In this document: piece by piece, positions 30,068 through 39,951 of the stretch
Numbering within the stretch: position 1 is the first letter of the stretch
How the letters are laid out: every line of letters starts with the position of its first letter
Assembly (NCBI RefSeq): GCF_007625055.1
Contig: NZ_VMQS01000002.1
Location: forward strand, 33,256-97,255
DNA: 64,000 nt
Reading direction: 5' to 3'
From: Halomonas sp.
GTDB taxonomy: Bacteria > Pseudomonadota > Gammaproteobacteria > Pseudomonadales > Halomonadaceae
Notes under the pieces: generated by a model
What the model saw: only the letters and a program-made list of their open reading frames with translations
The model's database searches: none
Told to the model about the DNA's origin: nothing
Made by a program: the position numbers and the translations under genes

Positions 30068-31333
30068 ATGTTCAGCCGCGACATGAAAATTGCCGGATTC
30101 GATGATGTGCTGTTTGATGCCATGCAGAAAGAAGTGGAGCGCCAGGAAGCCCACATCGAACTGATCGCGTCCGAAAACTATGCCAGCCCCCGGATATTGG
30201 AAGCCCAGGGTAGCCAGCTGACCAATAAATATGCAGAAGGCTATCCGGGCAAGCGTTACTACGGCGGCTGCGAGTTTGTTGATATTGCGGAAAACCTGGC
30301 GATTGATTACGCCAAGGAGCTGTTTGGCGCAACCTATGCCAACGTCCAGCCGCATTCCGGCTCCCAGGCGAACAGCGCTGTGTTTCAGGCGCTGGTCAAG
30401 CCGGGGGATACCATTCTGGGCATGAGCCTTGACGCCGGCGGCCACCTGACCCACGGGGCCAAGCCCAATTTTTCCGGCAAGCATTACAATGCTGTGCAGT
30501 ATGGCCTGAATGAGCAGGGACTGATCGACTATGATCAGGTAGCCTCACTGGCGCGTGAGCATCAGCCGAAGATGATCATTGCCGGTTTCTCGGCCTACTC
30601 GCAAATTATTGACTGGGCCAGGTTCCGTGAAATAGCCGATGAAGTGGGCGCTTACCTGCTGGTTGATATGGCCCACGTGTCAGGCCTGGTGGCTGCAGGC
30701 GTTTACCCCAGCCCGCTCCCGCACGCCCATGTGGTTACCTCGACGACGCACAAAACCCTGCGCGGCCCGCGCAGCGGGGTGATTCTTTCTGCTGAAGGCG
30801 ATGCCGATATCGAGAAGAAGCTGCAGTCAGCGGTCTTCCCGGGAGGGCAGGGCGGCCCCCTGATGCACGTGATTGCGGCCAAGGCGATCTGTTTCAAGGA
30901 AGCCATGGCGCCCGAGTTCAAGGTCTATCAGCAGCAGGTCATCAAGAACGCACAGGTCATGGCCGAGGTATTTATCGAACGTGGTTTCGATATCGTCTCT
31001 GGCGGTACTGAAGATCACCTCTTCCTGCTGTCTCTGGTCAAGCAGGGCGTCACCGGTAAGGATGCAGACGCAGCGCTTGGGCGAGCACATATCACCGTTA
31101 ACAAGAATGCCGTGCCCAATGACCCGCAAAGCCCCTTTGTGACCTCCGGGTTACGGATCGGAACACCTGCTGTGACCACACGCGGCTTTGGGGAAGACCA
31201 GTGCCGCCATCTGGCGGGCTGGATCTGCGATATTCTTGACGTGCTTTCGCGCGGTGAAGACTCCAGCGACACCGAGCAGGCGGTCAAAAGCAAAGTTGAG
31301 CAGGTCTGTTCGCGTTTTCCGGTTTATCAGTGA
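30068..31333 (+). CDS. glyA: Serine hydroxymethyltransferase
   Basis: A 421-residue PLP enzyme interconverting serine and glycine with tetrahydrofolate. Standard stretches: [53 protein letters not shown] and the PLP-lysine motif [13 protein letters not shown]. Full length and intact. It has its own 114-base upstream region and a terminator-like hairpin downstream, so it appears monocistronic. Confidence 0.97.
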   Translation: MFSRDMKIAGFDDVLFDAMQKEVERQEAHIELIASENYASPRILEAQGSQLTNKYAEGYPGKRYYGGCEFVDIAENLAIDYAKELFGATYANVQPHSGSQANSAVFQALVKPGDTILGMSLDAGGHLTHGAKPNFSGKHYNAVQYGLNEQGLIDYDQVASLAREHQPKMIIAGFSAYSQIIDWARFREIADEVGAYLLVDMAHVSGLVAAGVYPSPLPHAHVVTSTTHKTLRGPRSGVILSAEGDADIEKKLQSAVFPGGQGGPLMHVIAAKAICFKEAMAPEFKVYQQQVIKNAQVMAEVFIERGFDIVSGGTEDHLFLLSLVKQGVTGKDADAALGRAHITVNKNAVPNDPQSPFVTSGLRIGTPAVTTRGFGEDQCRHLAGWICDILDVLSRGEDSSDTEQAVKSKVEQVCSRFPVYQ

Positions 31334-31371
31334 TAGCAATCTGTTGATTAACCCGAATGCAGGAATTTTCG

Positions 31372-31392
31372 AGGGCGCCTTTTGGCGCCCTT
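31372..31392 (+). terminator. Terminator-like hairpin after glyA
   Basis: Stem GGGCGCC / GGCGCCC with a TTTT loop, extended by one A-T pair. The following T-tract is weak (TTGGTGTATT). Confidence 0.65.
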
Positions 31393-31504
31393 GGTGTATT
31401 AAGGGGGTGTTAAAATAGTCCGTTTGCCAATACTCTATGTAATGTAAAATCGCATTTAACAATATTGTGATCAATTGCAAGACGTTAAATTAAAGGGACA
31501 ATGC

Positions 31505-33520
31505 GTGGCGTCACCCAGAAACTGGAAAATATTGGCTTGGTTAGTCACCTTACGGGGACGACTGGTTGTCGGGTTGGCGCTTACCTGGTTGGCGATTGTG
31601 GCCCTGGTGCTGGCAATGGGCTGGTTCCTTGGGCGATCCATGCTGCAACAAACCAACATGGATCATTTGCGCTATGATTCCAGCATGTTGGCTGATGAGG
31701 TTTCTCAGCAGATGCATGCACGCATCAAATCACTCGAGCGGTTAACAGCCTCCATTGATGACCAGGAAAATGCGACCCTGATCGAGAAGGTGCTTGCTGA
31801 AAATGATGTATTGCTGGAATGGTTTGAGGGGCTGCTGGTGGCTGACGCCAATGGTGTCATTGTCGCTGACTGGCCGATGCTTGATAACCGTATAGGGTTT
31901 GAAAGCGCTGGAACAGAGTTTTTCCGTATGCTCAAAGGCAGTCGCAAGCCTTACGTCAGTGAGCCTTTTGTCGGTCCGGTCAGCCAATATCCCCTGGTAA
32001 TTGTCGGTATTCCAAGGATTGATGAAGATAACCGGTTTGTTGGTTATGTGGGAGGAATCGTCAGCCTGAAAACCAGCGGTCTGTTTTCAGGTCTTTCCCG
32101 TATGCAGCCAAGGCCTGGCAACTATGTCGCTATCATGACGGCATCCGGGAAATTCCTCTATCACCCAGATCAACAGAAAATCATGCAAGATGTGCCACCC
32201 CCTGCCGATAACCCCTGGCTGAATCAGGCATTGGATGGCTGGCAAGGACAGGCGGTTGGCCCTTTAATCGATGGTGAGTCTGGTTTGCAGTCCTATAGTC
32301 AGGTATGGCCAACGGGCTGGGTGGTAGGGCGATTTCTTACCATGAATGAGGCCCAGACACTGCTGGTCGGCTATATTCAGACGCTATGGTGGGCCTGGTT
32401 GGCGCTTGCCATCTTGATGATGCCATTGCTGTGGTGGATTCTCGGCCGCATGTTGCGGCCTTTACGCCAGCTGGAATACCAGATTGCTGAAGTCGGTTGC
32501 GGGCGGCGCAGCAAGGTCGCGCTGATGACTAGTATGCGTGAATTAAGGGATGTTTCTCTGACGTTTAACCGCGTAGAGCAAGAGCGCCAGGTTTTGTTGA
32601 ACAGTCTGCAGGAGCGGGAAGCGTTTCTGGACTCCGTGCTGAGTGCGACGCCGCAAGGCATGTTTGTGGCCGACTTTGATGGTGGTATCAACTACATGAA
32701 CCCGGCACTTCTCGAAATGCTGGGCATGCCGGCTACCGTGCAAATGTCGGCGTGGTTACAGCAAGTCCATGAGGATGACCGTCAGGGTGCATTTGATATG
32801 TGGCAACACAGCCTGAAAACCCATCGAGACTTTATTCGCCAGTTGCGCTTTGTGCGTAGCGATGGCGAAACCCTCTGGCTGAATGTGCACGCGCGGGTTG
32901 TCATGGTTTCCAAGACTGAGCAATCGCTGGGTATGGTAGGAGTCGTCAAGGATATCACCGAACGCCGCGAGCAAGAGGCACTGCAGCGCTGGGAAGCTGA
33001 ACATGACCCGCTGACGGGCCTGCTGAACCGGCGAGGCTTTGAACGTCGCCTTGAAGAAGCCTTTGTGGAATATCATAAAACCGCGACACCATCGGTTTTG
33101 GTGCTGTTTGATCTGGATTATTTCAAACCGATCAATGATGAGGGTGGACACGCACTGGGCGATGAAATGCTGCGCCGGATTGCCCAGGTGGTGGCCTGGA
33201 AAGTGCGCCGCAGTGACCACGTGGCACGTCAGGGGGGTGACGAATTCGGGGTACTCTTGCCCAGCTGTACACTGAATCAGGCCAGCAAGATTGCGAATTC
33301 GCTACGCAAGGCTGTCAGTGAAATCTCTGTTACCTATCAGAGGAAACAGTATGCGGTGACGTTGAGTGTTGGCGTCACGGCTTTTGGTGAGAATGATCAC
33401 AGTATTCAGGACGCCATGGCCCGTGCAGATGCGGCAAGCTATGAGGCCAAGCACAATGGCCGCAACGCCGTGATTGTTCGAACACCCGGCAGGCCGGATT
33501 TGCAGGCAGTACCTGATTGA
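31505..33520 (+). CDS. Membrane sensor diguanylate cyclase (Cache-PAS-GGDEF)
   Basis: A 671-residue protein: N-terminal membrane helix (about 20-45), periplasmic double-Cache sensor (about 55-285), second membrane helix (about 292-312), HAMP-like linker, PAS domain (about 370-490; ILVSATPQ-like start, VVKDITERREQE end) and GGDEF domain (about 505-665). RQGGDEFGVLLP is an intact active site, and RRSD five residues before it is an inhibitory I-site, so it should make cyclic-di-GMP with product inhibition. I prefer the GTG at 31505, with AAAGGGA 7 bases upstream, over a TTG at 31475. Confidence 0.9.
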   Translation: MASPRNWKILAWLVTLRGRLVVGLALTWLAIVALVLAMGWFLGRSMLQQTNMDHLRYDSSMLADEVSQQMHARIKSLERLTASIDDQENATLIEKVLAENDVLLEWFEGLLVADANGVIVADWPMLDNRIGFESAGTEFFRMLKGSRKPYVSEPFVGPVSQYPLVIVGIPRIDEDNRFVGYVGGIVSLKTSGLFSGLSRMQPRPGNYVAIMTASGKFLYHPDQQKIMQDVPPPADNPWLNQALDGWQGQAVGPLIDGESGLQSYSQVWPTGWVVGRFLTMNEAQTLLVGYIQTLWWAWLALAILMMPLLWWILGRMLRPLRQLEYQIAEVGCGRRSKVALMTSMRELRDVSLTFNRVEQERQVLLNSLQEREAFLDSVLSATPQGMFVADFDGGINYMNPALLEMLGMPATVQMSAWLQQVHEDDRQGAFDMWQHSLKTHRDFIRQLRFVRSDGETLWLNVHARVVMVSKTEQSLGMVGVVKDITERREQEALQRWEAEHDPLTGLLNRRGFERRLEEAFVEYHKTATPSVLVLFDLDYFKPINDEGGHALGDEMLRRIAQVVAWKVRRSDHVARQGGDEFGVLLPSCTLNQASKIANSLRKAVSEISVTYQRKQYAVTLSVGVTAFGENDHSIQDAMARADAASYEAKHNGRNAVIVRTPGRPDLQAVPD

Positions 33521-33552
33521 GTTGACCCGCATGATTGAACCGGGAGGGGACT

Positions 33553-34500
33553 GTGAGCCTGTTCGAACTGTTTGCACGCACGCTGGATGTCACCCTGCCT
33601 GTATTCGTAATGGTTTTTCTGGGCGTGGGGCTGAAACGTCTGGGCTGGGTGGACGATGCCTTTATCAACACCGCCTCAGCGCTGGTATTCAAGGCGACAC
33701 TGCCAACGCTGATTTTTATGAGCCTGATACAGGCCGATCTGGGTGTGGCCCTGAATGTGTCGTTGCTGGTGTTTTTCGTTATTGCCACGGTCGGGCAATT
33801 GGCGCTCAGTTGGTTATGGGCGTGGCGGCGAGTGCCCTTCGTGGATCGTGGGGTCTACATACAGGGCGCTTTTCGCGGTAACTGCGGCGTCGTCGGCCTG
33901 GCGTTGGCGGCTGCCATGTATGGCAGTTACGGGTTATCCGCCGGTGGGGTACTGCTGGGGGTGGTCATCCTGACCTACAATACCCTGTCGGTGATTGTAC
34001 TGACGGCCTTTCATCCGGAGAGGCGTTTGAGTTGGCGCCCTCTGTTGCTCGGCATTGCTAGAAATCCATTGATCCTTGCCGTTGTGCTGGCGATTCCCTT
34101 TGCCGCCTTGTCAATCCCCTTGCCCGACTGGGTGCTGACATCGGGTGAATATTTCGCCTCCCTGACGTTACCGCTGGCGTTGATCTGCATCGGGGCGACG
34201 CTGTCGGCCAGATCCTTGCGCCAGGGCAGCCAGGCAGCGGTAGGCGCCAGCCTGCTGAAGATGGTGGTGCTGCCGATTGTCTCCACGCTAGCAGCCTGGC
34301 TGATCGGCTTCTCAGGGCGTGAGCTGGGGCTGCTGTTTCTGTTCTTTGCCAGCCCGACGGCAGCCGCCAGCTTTGTGATGGTCAAGGCGCTGGGCGGCAA
34401 CACGGCCTTGGCGGCCAATATTGTAGCCATCACGACCTTGATGGCCAGCCTGACCGTTACCCTGGGCATCTTTGTATTACGCCTGCTAGGGTGGATTTAA
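33553..34500 (+). CDS. AEC family (auxin efflux carrier-like) transporter
   Basis: A 315-residue membrane protein with ten hydrophobic segments in the 5+5 AEC arrangement; GAFRGNCGVVGLALAAA is the conserved first-repeat stretch and FFASPTAAASFVMVKALGG the second. Relatives export or import small organic acids such as malate or malonate; the substrate here is unknown. The GTG start at 33553 has an excellent GGGAGGGG site; a longer TTG start at 33535 would place that site inside the gene. Confidence 0.88.
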   Translation: MSLFELFARTLDVTLPVFVMVFLGVGLKRLGWVDDAFINTASALVFKATLPTLIFMSLIQADLGVALNVSLLVFFVIATVGQLALSWLWAWRRVPFVDRGVYIQGAFRGNCGVVGLALAAAMYGSYGLSAGGVLLGVVILTYNTLSVIVLTAFHPERRLSWRPLLLGIARNPLILAVVLAIPFAALSIPLPDWVLTSGEYFASLTLPLALICIGATLSARSLRQGSQAAVGASLLKMVVLPIVSTLAAWLIGFSGRELGLLFLFFASPTAAASFVMVKALGGNTALAANIVAITTLMASLTVTLGIFVLRLLGWI

Positions 34501-34534
34501 CCCGCTGATCATAGAGGTGTTTTGCACCCAGCGG

Positions 34535-34563
34535 TTGGCGCTGGCGCCGTCAGCCGTTATACT
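34535..34563 (+). promoter_or_regulatory. Promoter of tRNA-Arg
   Basis: TTGGCG (34535-34540), 17-base spacer, TATACT (34558-34563); the tRNA begins 18 bases after the -10 box. Confidence 0.8.
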
Positions 34564-34580
34564 ACATGCCCTTCCGTTAT

Positions 34581-34657
34581 GTCCCTGTAGCTCAGCTGGA
34601 TAGAGCAGCCGCCTCCTAAGCGGCAGGTCGCAGGTTCGAATCCTGCCAGGGACGCCA
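34581..34657 (+). tRNA. tRNA-Arg, anticodon CCT
   Basis: A full cloverleaf: acceptor GTCCCTG / CAGGGAC with G discriminator and encoded CCA, D-arm AGCTCAGCTGGATAGAGC, anticodon stem GCCGC / GCGGC around loop CTCCTAA, T-arm GCAGGTTCGAATCCTGC. It reads the rare AGG codon. Confidence 0.97.
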
Positions 34658-34769
34658 TTATAGGCGCTGTCATCCTTGGGATAATCCTGGCGTTGGGGCA
34701 AGCCCGGATAGGTTCAGGGCGACATGCGCATGAAGATTCCTCCAACATCAAGAGCCTGGCAGCTTTCAC

Positions 34770-37169
34770 TCAAGACGTCGCTGTGTTAGTTGCGGTTTCG
34801 ACGGACTGCCACGCCAGATCACCGGCGTAGCGCCAAGCCATATGGCCCTTCTCATCCAAGGCAAACAAGTGCAGCCAGCGGTTATCGAAGAGAGCGCGCA
34901 CGTTGGCATGCTGTTCCAATATCTGCGTTATGGCATCTTTGGGGGCCTCAATGCACACTGAGAGCCGAAGCGGTTCGTGGACCAGATGCTCGCCGTCATG
35001 AACGGATTGCCAGGGCAGGCCAGGGCGCAGAACACCCCCATTACCTTCTACTACGCCCATCCCCCCCACCACGTTGTGCAGAAGCTTGTTGCCGCCGCCA
35101 AATGCCTTGGGCGCCACGGTTGAGCCGAAGTACTGCAGGCTTATCCAGCTGGCGACCACCACGGGAGCGGTCATGATCAGTTCCAGCACGCCAAAGCCTT
35201 CATCCTGCTGCCAGTCGTAGTCGTGCAAAAACGTGCGGCCTTCCAGGTTTTTACCTTGGGTTCGCTGACGCGGCGCGGCGATAAAGGCTTTACAGCCGGC
35301 AAGCGCCCACTCAGGGCGTACCTCTGACCAGTCGCGGCTACGCTTGATGACGTCTTGCCCCTTGCTGGCTCCCGGTAAACGCCAGGCGCGCTCCGTGCGA
35401 GACAGAGATCCGGCTCGGGTCAATAGTGTCCGTGCCATCTCGATATCGGCTGAATGTTCCTCGGAAGGATTGTCAGTGTCGAAAAGGATGACAGCATCGG
35501 TGGTGGTATCGTGCAAGGCACCCAGAAAGAGGGTGTCTTCGGGGATCACGATATGACGGGTCGCAAGCTCTTGTCTGACGCCTTGGTCGTTGAGCAACTG
35601 AGCAAGCAGTCGAGCATTCACTTCTCCCGAGTAACCGCCACAGGCACCGCAGTGAAGGGCACTGGCGTGGGCATTGTTAACCACCTGCGCGCCATGACCG
35701 GTCATCAGTACAAGACGTGCGAAGTCGCGGGTCAGCGACATGGCGCGTAAGATTTTCTCCGCAGTATCAGCCAGTGTTTTTTCATCCAGCGGTGGGTCGA
35801 AACGCGGTACGGGGTCCTTGGGGACACTGGCGGATGTTCGATGGAAAGCGCTGCTCAACAGCTTGGAGACGTAAATCGGGCCAGCCGCCTCCACGAACGC
35901 GAATGAGGACACGGCTGCAAGTTTGAACCGGTTCCAGGCTCTTACTGCCCGAGCGGTGTAGCGGCTCCTCAGGTCGGCGTCGACCTCTTCTGCACCGGTG
36001 GCACACGACGACACGGCCGGTGTTAACAGAACGGGCAGTCTCAGCTCCGACAGGTCGGAGGCAAAGCGGCGGTGCGCCACCGGAAGGCCAAAGAAACCGG
36101 CAAAGCCATGGGTGCGAATACCGGAATCGACCGACTCTAGAGACCGACGAAACACTTCCGACCGCACGTCAATGCAAAACGCTGCCTGCATCGTTGGGCG
36201 CGTGCCCTGCGTTGCGGCGGATGGCGCCTTCAAGGTGGCGGCCAAGGCGCGCTGAGATGAGCATTCGGCAGCGTCTTGCAAAATGGCATCAATCTGCGTT
36301 TCGGGATCCGGTTCGGGCGAAACAGAATGGGAGGCCACCACGGCCTGCCACTGCTCCTTGAGCGGCGTCTGATACTGGATGAAAAACGCTTCTTCCCAGA
36401 GTAACCGAATGGCAAGAAAGTCCCGGGCAGTGCTATCAGAGGTGCCGTTCTGGTCTGCTTTCCAGAGTCGGTAGCGGGCACATTGTGACCAGCCGCCAAG
36501 TGTCATCAATAGCTGGTGAAAATAGGTGTCAAGCGCTTCCGGTGGCAGATCAAGTCTTTCAACCACCCGATTCATGACGTCTTCAGCCTTTTCGGGGGCA
36601 TTATTGACGTGTGCGGCAAACCCCTTGAGTCCGCCTATTTCTGGTGTCAGATCGCGACTTGCGAAGGCCCGCCAAGCCGCATAGGCACTGGTGTCCTGCG
36701 GTGCCGCCCAGAGCGCCTGGCCCTGGTCAAAATAGGCCGCCGCCCAAGCGCCAAAGCGCTCTGCCAGAAATGCTGGCCAGTCGATGCCAGACGTGTCCGC
36801 GGCCAGGTCTGCCACTGTGGGCAAGGCTTCGGGGGGGAGAGATGGTTTGGCTGCGGCCGTTTTCAATGCTTCCAGGTCAAATGGCCCAAGCTCAGCGGGC
36901 GCCCGCGACAGTGCAGCCGAAAGGTCATGATCCGTTATTTCACCGCTAACAATGCGTGCGTGATACCAGTGACGCGGCATGGTAACCGAGACACCCGCTA
37001 CGCGTCCCAGCCTTGCGCCAGTACTCGCCAGGTCGAGTTGAGCCTGACCCAGGAAAGGGTTGACCGCGACACTGGAATCCAGAGGCCAGAGTGGCGGTAT
37101 GTTCAACACCGCTGCGGCAGCAGCATCGAGTACGCCGGCTTGCTGATCGGTAGGATGTATATGGGTCAT
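34770..37169 (-). CDS. dabA: DabA, catalytic subunit of an energy-coupled inorganic-carbon pump (DUF2309)
   Basis: A 799-residue DUF2309/UPF0753 protein. Known DabA proteins resemble beta-carbonic anhydrases and, with the membrane subunit DabB, convert CO2 to bicarbonate irreversibly using an ion gradient. The expected zinc and catalytic residues are visible: Cys332 and Asp334 in FCIDVRSE, His492 in MTGHGAQ and Cys507 in [12 protein letters not shown]; the 15-residue spacing of the His and second Cys fits described DabA. The ATG overlaps the dabB stop (ATGA). No carboxysome or RuBisCO gene is near, so supply of bicarbonate to heterotrophic carboxylases is a reasonable role, by inference. Confidence 0.93.
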   Translation of the reverse strand: MTHIHPTDQQAGVLDAAAAAVLNIPPLWPLDSSVAVNPFLGQAQLDLASTGARLGRVAGVSVTMPRHWYHARIVSGEITDHDLSAALSRAPAELGPFDLEALKTAAAKPSLPPEALPTVADLAADTSGIDWPAFLAERFGAWAAAYFDQGQALWAAPQDTSAYAAWRAFASRDLTPEIGGLKGFAAHVNNAPEKAEDVMNRVVERLDLPPEALDTYFHQLLMTLGGWSQCARYRLWKADQNGTSDSTARDFLAIRLLWEEAFFIQYQTPLKEQWQAVVASHSVSPEPDPETQIDAILQDAAECSSQRALAATLKAPSAATQGTRPTMQAAFCIDVRSEVFRRSLESVDSGIRTHGFAGFFGLPVAHRRFASDLSELRLPVLLTPAVSSCATGAEEVDADLRSRYTARAVRAWNRFKLAAVSSFAFVEAAGPIYVSKLLSSAFHRTSASVPKDPVPRFDPPLDEKTLADTAEKILRAMSLTRDFARLVLMTGHGAQVVNNAHASALHCGACGGYSGEVNARLLAQLLNDQGVRQELATRHIVIPEDTLFLGALHDTTTDAVILFDTDNPSEEHSADIEMARTLLTRAGSLSRTERAWRLPGASKGQDVIKRSRDWSEVRPEWALAGCKAFIAAPRQRTQGKNLEGRTFLHDYDWQQDEGFGVLELIMTAPVVVASWISLQYFGSTVAPKAFGGGNKLLHNVVGGMGVVEGNGGVLRPGLPWQSVHDGEHLVHEPLRLSVCIEAPKDAITQILEQHANVRALFDNRWLHLFALDEKGHMAWRYAGDLAWQSVETATNTATS

Positions 37170-38743
37170 TGGGAAACCCCTTTTTTCGATTGTCGCGGGC
37201 GAGACCAGCCACCAACCAGTCGGTCAAAGAGTGCGTTGATGTAAAGACCATTTGAAAGATGAACCCGCAAGCCAGCGGCAGCAGGGTGGTAAGCCCACAG
37301 GGGAAACATGGCCTGGGCAATAGCGACGAGACCGAAGCTCAGCACCACCAGGGTCAGCAGTGCCCACTCCAGCGGACGCGGTTCTGGCGCTGGCGGCAGA
37401 GTGCCTTGGGTGAGCCACTCGGCAATGGTTTGAAGCGCAAAATAAGCAATACCGGCCAGCAGGGAATAGAGGGCCGTACGCTGGGTCAGAATCCTGGGAG
37501 CGGTATCGGCCAGCCCCTGGGCCAGCAAGTAGGCTACCCCCAGTATCAGCACTGCACCCAATGCAATTGCCTGGGGCGATTTGCTATCGAACCCAAAAAA
37601 TGTGCCAACCAACCCGTATAACAGCAGGGCTACCAGGAATGCGCGCGCCACTGCAGCGCCGCTGGGAATCGCGATAGGGCCGGGGCGGCGCACCTTGGCA
37701 ACTTGTTCGACAGCGCTGCCAGCGCTGAGAAACGCATGAGCTTTGTAGAGGGAATGGGCCACAATATGAAGCAGCGCGATGGGAAACAGCCCCAGCCCGC
37801 ACTGCAACATCATAAAGCCCATCTGGGCAATCGTTGACCACGCCAGCGACGTTTTGACTGCCGGCTGGGTCAGCATCGTCAAGCCACCTAACAGCGCCGT
37901 AAAACCGCCGACCATGACGAGCACTGCCATGATGGCGGGCGAAAGCAGAATCACATCCGCCAGGCGAATCAGCAGAAAACCGCCGGCGTTGATGACCCCA
38001 GCATGCAGCAGCGCTGATACTGGTGTGGGTGTTTCCATTACCTCAGTCAGCCAGCTGTGCAAGGGAAACTGTGCGGATTTAACCAGCGCGGCCAGCACAA
38101 GCATTGCCGCCGCCCAAGGGGCTATAGCCGGGCTTGCCCCATCACCAATGGCCTCACTGATAGCGGCGATATCGGTGGTACCGAAACCGAAAAAAAGCAG
38201 CAGGACAGCAATCAGAAGCGCCAGATTACCAACCCGGCTGGTCAAGGCCTTCTTGCGTGCAGCCCGCTGGGCTGGCGCACGCTCTGGATAGAACAGCAAC
38301 AACTGGTGTAAGAATCCCCCGATCAGCAACCAGCTGATCATCAATTGGATGAGGTTTCCTGCCTGTACCAGTAGCAGGACGGCCACCAAAGTGGCGCACA
38401 GCCAGCCCGTGAAAATTCCCTGACGTGCTTCGCCTTTCATATAGGTTGAGGAATAGCGCAAAACAATCCAGCCTACGAAAGACACCAGCAGTAGCATGAC
38501 AGCACTGACGGAATCGAGGCGTGCCGAGAGACCTATCCCGCCTGCACCCAGTAAAGGGCTGGTGCCTGGGCCATGAGTGATGAGCGTTACGCACGCCAGA
38601 ATGGACAAACCAAACGCCGTCAATGCAGACGCTTCGGCTAACCTGGTCGTTAAACGTAAATGTTCTTTGGAAAGAGAAAAGGCAGCAATCGCGGCCATCA
38701 GAAGCAGTGCAGGTGGTAAGTACGCAACAAGATAGACAGACAA
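37166..38743 (-). CDS. dabB: DabB, NuoL/MrpA-like membrane subunit of the inorganic-carbon pump
   Basis: A 525-residue polytopic protein of the NuoL/MrpA/MrpD superfamily, of the type paired with DUF2309 proteins. [20 protein letters not shown] occupies the place of the FWE motif, [22 protein letters not shown] keeps one membrane Lys, and [12 protein letters not shown] has Asn where MrpA has Lys. It should couple cation or proton entry to DabA. The start codon is TTG, supported by AAGGA 7 bases upstream; no ATG lies nearby in frame at a family-like position. It is co-transcribed with dabA (4-base overlap). Confidence 0.9.
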   Translation of the reverse strand: MSVYLVAYLPPALLLMAAIAAFSLSKEHLRLTTRLAEASALTAFGLSILACVTLITHGPGTSPLLGAGGIGLSARLDSVSAVMLLLVSFVGWIVLRYSSTYMKGEARQGIFTGWLCATLVAVLLLVQAGNLIQLMISWLLIGGFLHQLLLFYPERAPAQRAARKKALTSRVGNLALLIAVLLLFFGFGTTDIAAISEAIGDGASPAIAPWAAAMLVLAALVKSAQFPLHSWLTEVMETPTPVSALLHAGVINAGGFLLIRLADVILLSPAIMAVLVMVGGFTALLGGLTMLTQPAVKTSLAWSTIAQMGFMMLQCGLGLFPIALLHIVAHSLYKAHAFLSAGSAVEQVAKVRRPGPIAIPSGAAVARAFLVALLLYGLVGTFFGFDSKSPQAIALGAVLILGVAYLLAQGLADTAPRILTQRTALYSLLAGIAYFALQTIAEWLTQGTLPPAPEPRPLEWALLTLVVLSFGLVAIAQAMFPLWAYHPAAAGLRVHLSNGLYINALFDRLVGGWSRPRQSKKGVSQ

Positions 38744-38793
38744 GGGCTATTCCTTCTTGATTATCAGTGTGAAATGACGATACACATATCAAA

Positions 38794-38823
38794 AAGATAA
38801 TTTAAATACATTTATCATGACAA
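38794..38823 (-). promoter_or_regulatory. Candidate dabBA promoter
   Basis: On the minus strand TTGTCA (38823-38818), 18-base spacer, TATCTT (38799-38794), about 50 bases before the dabB start. The -10 box is poor, as expected for an activated promoter. Confidence 0.4.
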
Positions 38824-38825
38824 TT

Positions 38826-38844
38826 TGTTCTTTTAAAAAGAACA
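38826..38844. promoter_or_regulatory. Perfect 19-bp palindrome upstream of dabBA (candidate operator)
   Basis: TGTTCTTTT, one central A, AAAAGAACA: perfect 9-bp arms. It lies immediately upstream of the candidate -35 box of dabBA, the usual place for an activator. The gap 38744-38920 is otherwise AT-rich and non-coding, with a weaker imperfect repeat (GATAA...TTATC) at 38796-38816. Confidence 0.55.
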
Positions 38845-38920
38845 TTAAATGTCTATTCCAGATATTTGCGTGACAAATGCCATCGTGCCGAGTGGGCGAA
38901 ACACCTTACCCAACCCGCCA

Positions 38921-39802
38921 TCAGCCGAAGCGGCGTTGGCTGATGGCAATGCCCAGCAGAATCATCACCAGGGCCACGTAACGATCGGCGGTGGCAGCTT
39001 CGCCCAGAAAGCTGACGCCAGCGGCAAACGCGATCACCGGTATGATGTAGTTGATCATGGACAAAAAGCTCGGGCCTTGGCGCTTAACGATCGTAAAGTA
39101 GACCCAGTTGGCCAGCCCTGATGAGAACACCCCGAGCAATACGACTGCTCCCAGCGGCACCCAGTGGATTTCCAGCGTCCAGGGACGGTCCACCACCAGT
39201 GCTACTGGCCATAGCATCAGGCTGCCCGCCACCAGAGTGCCGGTGCCGGCCACCAGCACGGACAGCTTTGGCAGCCGTTTGGTGTAAATGCTGTTGACCG
39301 AATAGCAGACGGTCGCCGCAATTATCGCCATCTGTGCCCAGAAGGCATCCCCACCCAGGTTGCCAAGCGCCTCAGCGCCGACCAGTATCAGCACCCCCAA
39401 AAAGCCTAGGACAAACCCGATTGCCTTGCGCACCGACATGGGTTCGTTGGCAATAAAGAAATGTGCCAGAATCATTACATTGATTGGCATCAGGGCCATC
39501 AGGATGCCGGCCAGGCTGCTGGAGACATACAGCTCGCCCCAGGAAATCAGCGAGAACGGCAGCACATTGCCAAGCAGGGCCAGGCTGGCGAAGCGTTGCC
39601 ACCAACCTTTATCGGTAGGTAGTCGCAAGCCGGCAGCGCGCATGATGATATATAGCGTCAGCGCACCAAGGCTCAGCCTCACCGCCACCAGCGTCAGCGG
39701 CGGAAATGAGGGCAGTGCCAGGGCAATCAGCATGAACGCCAGCCCCCAGGCCAGCGATAGATACAGCAACAGGATCCAATCCAGCGGTGTGCGTGTCGGC
39801 AT
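38921..39802 (-). CDS. EamA family drug/metabolite transporter
   Basis: A 293-residue DMT protein with two EamA repeats and ten helices; LSLAWGLAFMLIALALPS is the first helix and YFTIVKRQGPSFLSMINYIIPV the conserved stretch near the ninth. The substrate is unknown. I start at MPTRTPLDW (39802), which gives a normal length; the open frame continues upstream to 39904, and no clear ribosome site decides between starts. Confidence 0.8.
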   Translation of the reverse strand: MPTRTPLDWILLLYLSLAWGLAFMLIALALPSFPPLTLVAVRLSLGALTLYIIMRAAGLRLPTDKGWWQRFASLALLGNVLPFSLISWGELYVSSSLAGILMALMPINVMILAHFFIANEPMSVRKAIGFVLGFLGVLILVGAEALGNLGGDAFWAQMAIIAATVCYSVNSIYTKRLPKLSVLVAGTGTLVAGSLMLWPVALVVDRPWTLEIHWVPLGAVVLLGVFSSGLANWVYFTIVKRQGPSFLSMINYIIPVIAFAAGVSFLGEAATADRYVALVMILLGIAISQRRFG

Positions 39803-39951
39803 CTTGGGCAACAAAGCGTTGGTCAGTCGTGATGAACAAAGCGACGAGTGTAGAGGATCTGCCGCTGGCCAACCAGCGATCATGCGGCTTTTTAACGACG
39901 CCACAAAAGGAGTCGTCGTGAACCACCTCCTGAAAAAAAGCGAGCCCTGTG

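Noticed and set aside
34581-38920. dabBA as a genomic island inserted at tRNA-Arg
   Set aside because: No integrase gene and no second copy of the tRNA 3' end was seen on the far side; base composition does not stand out by eye.
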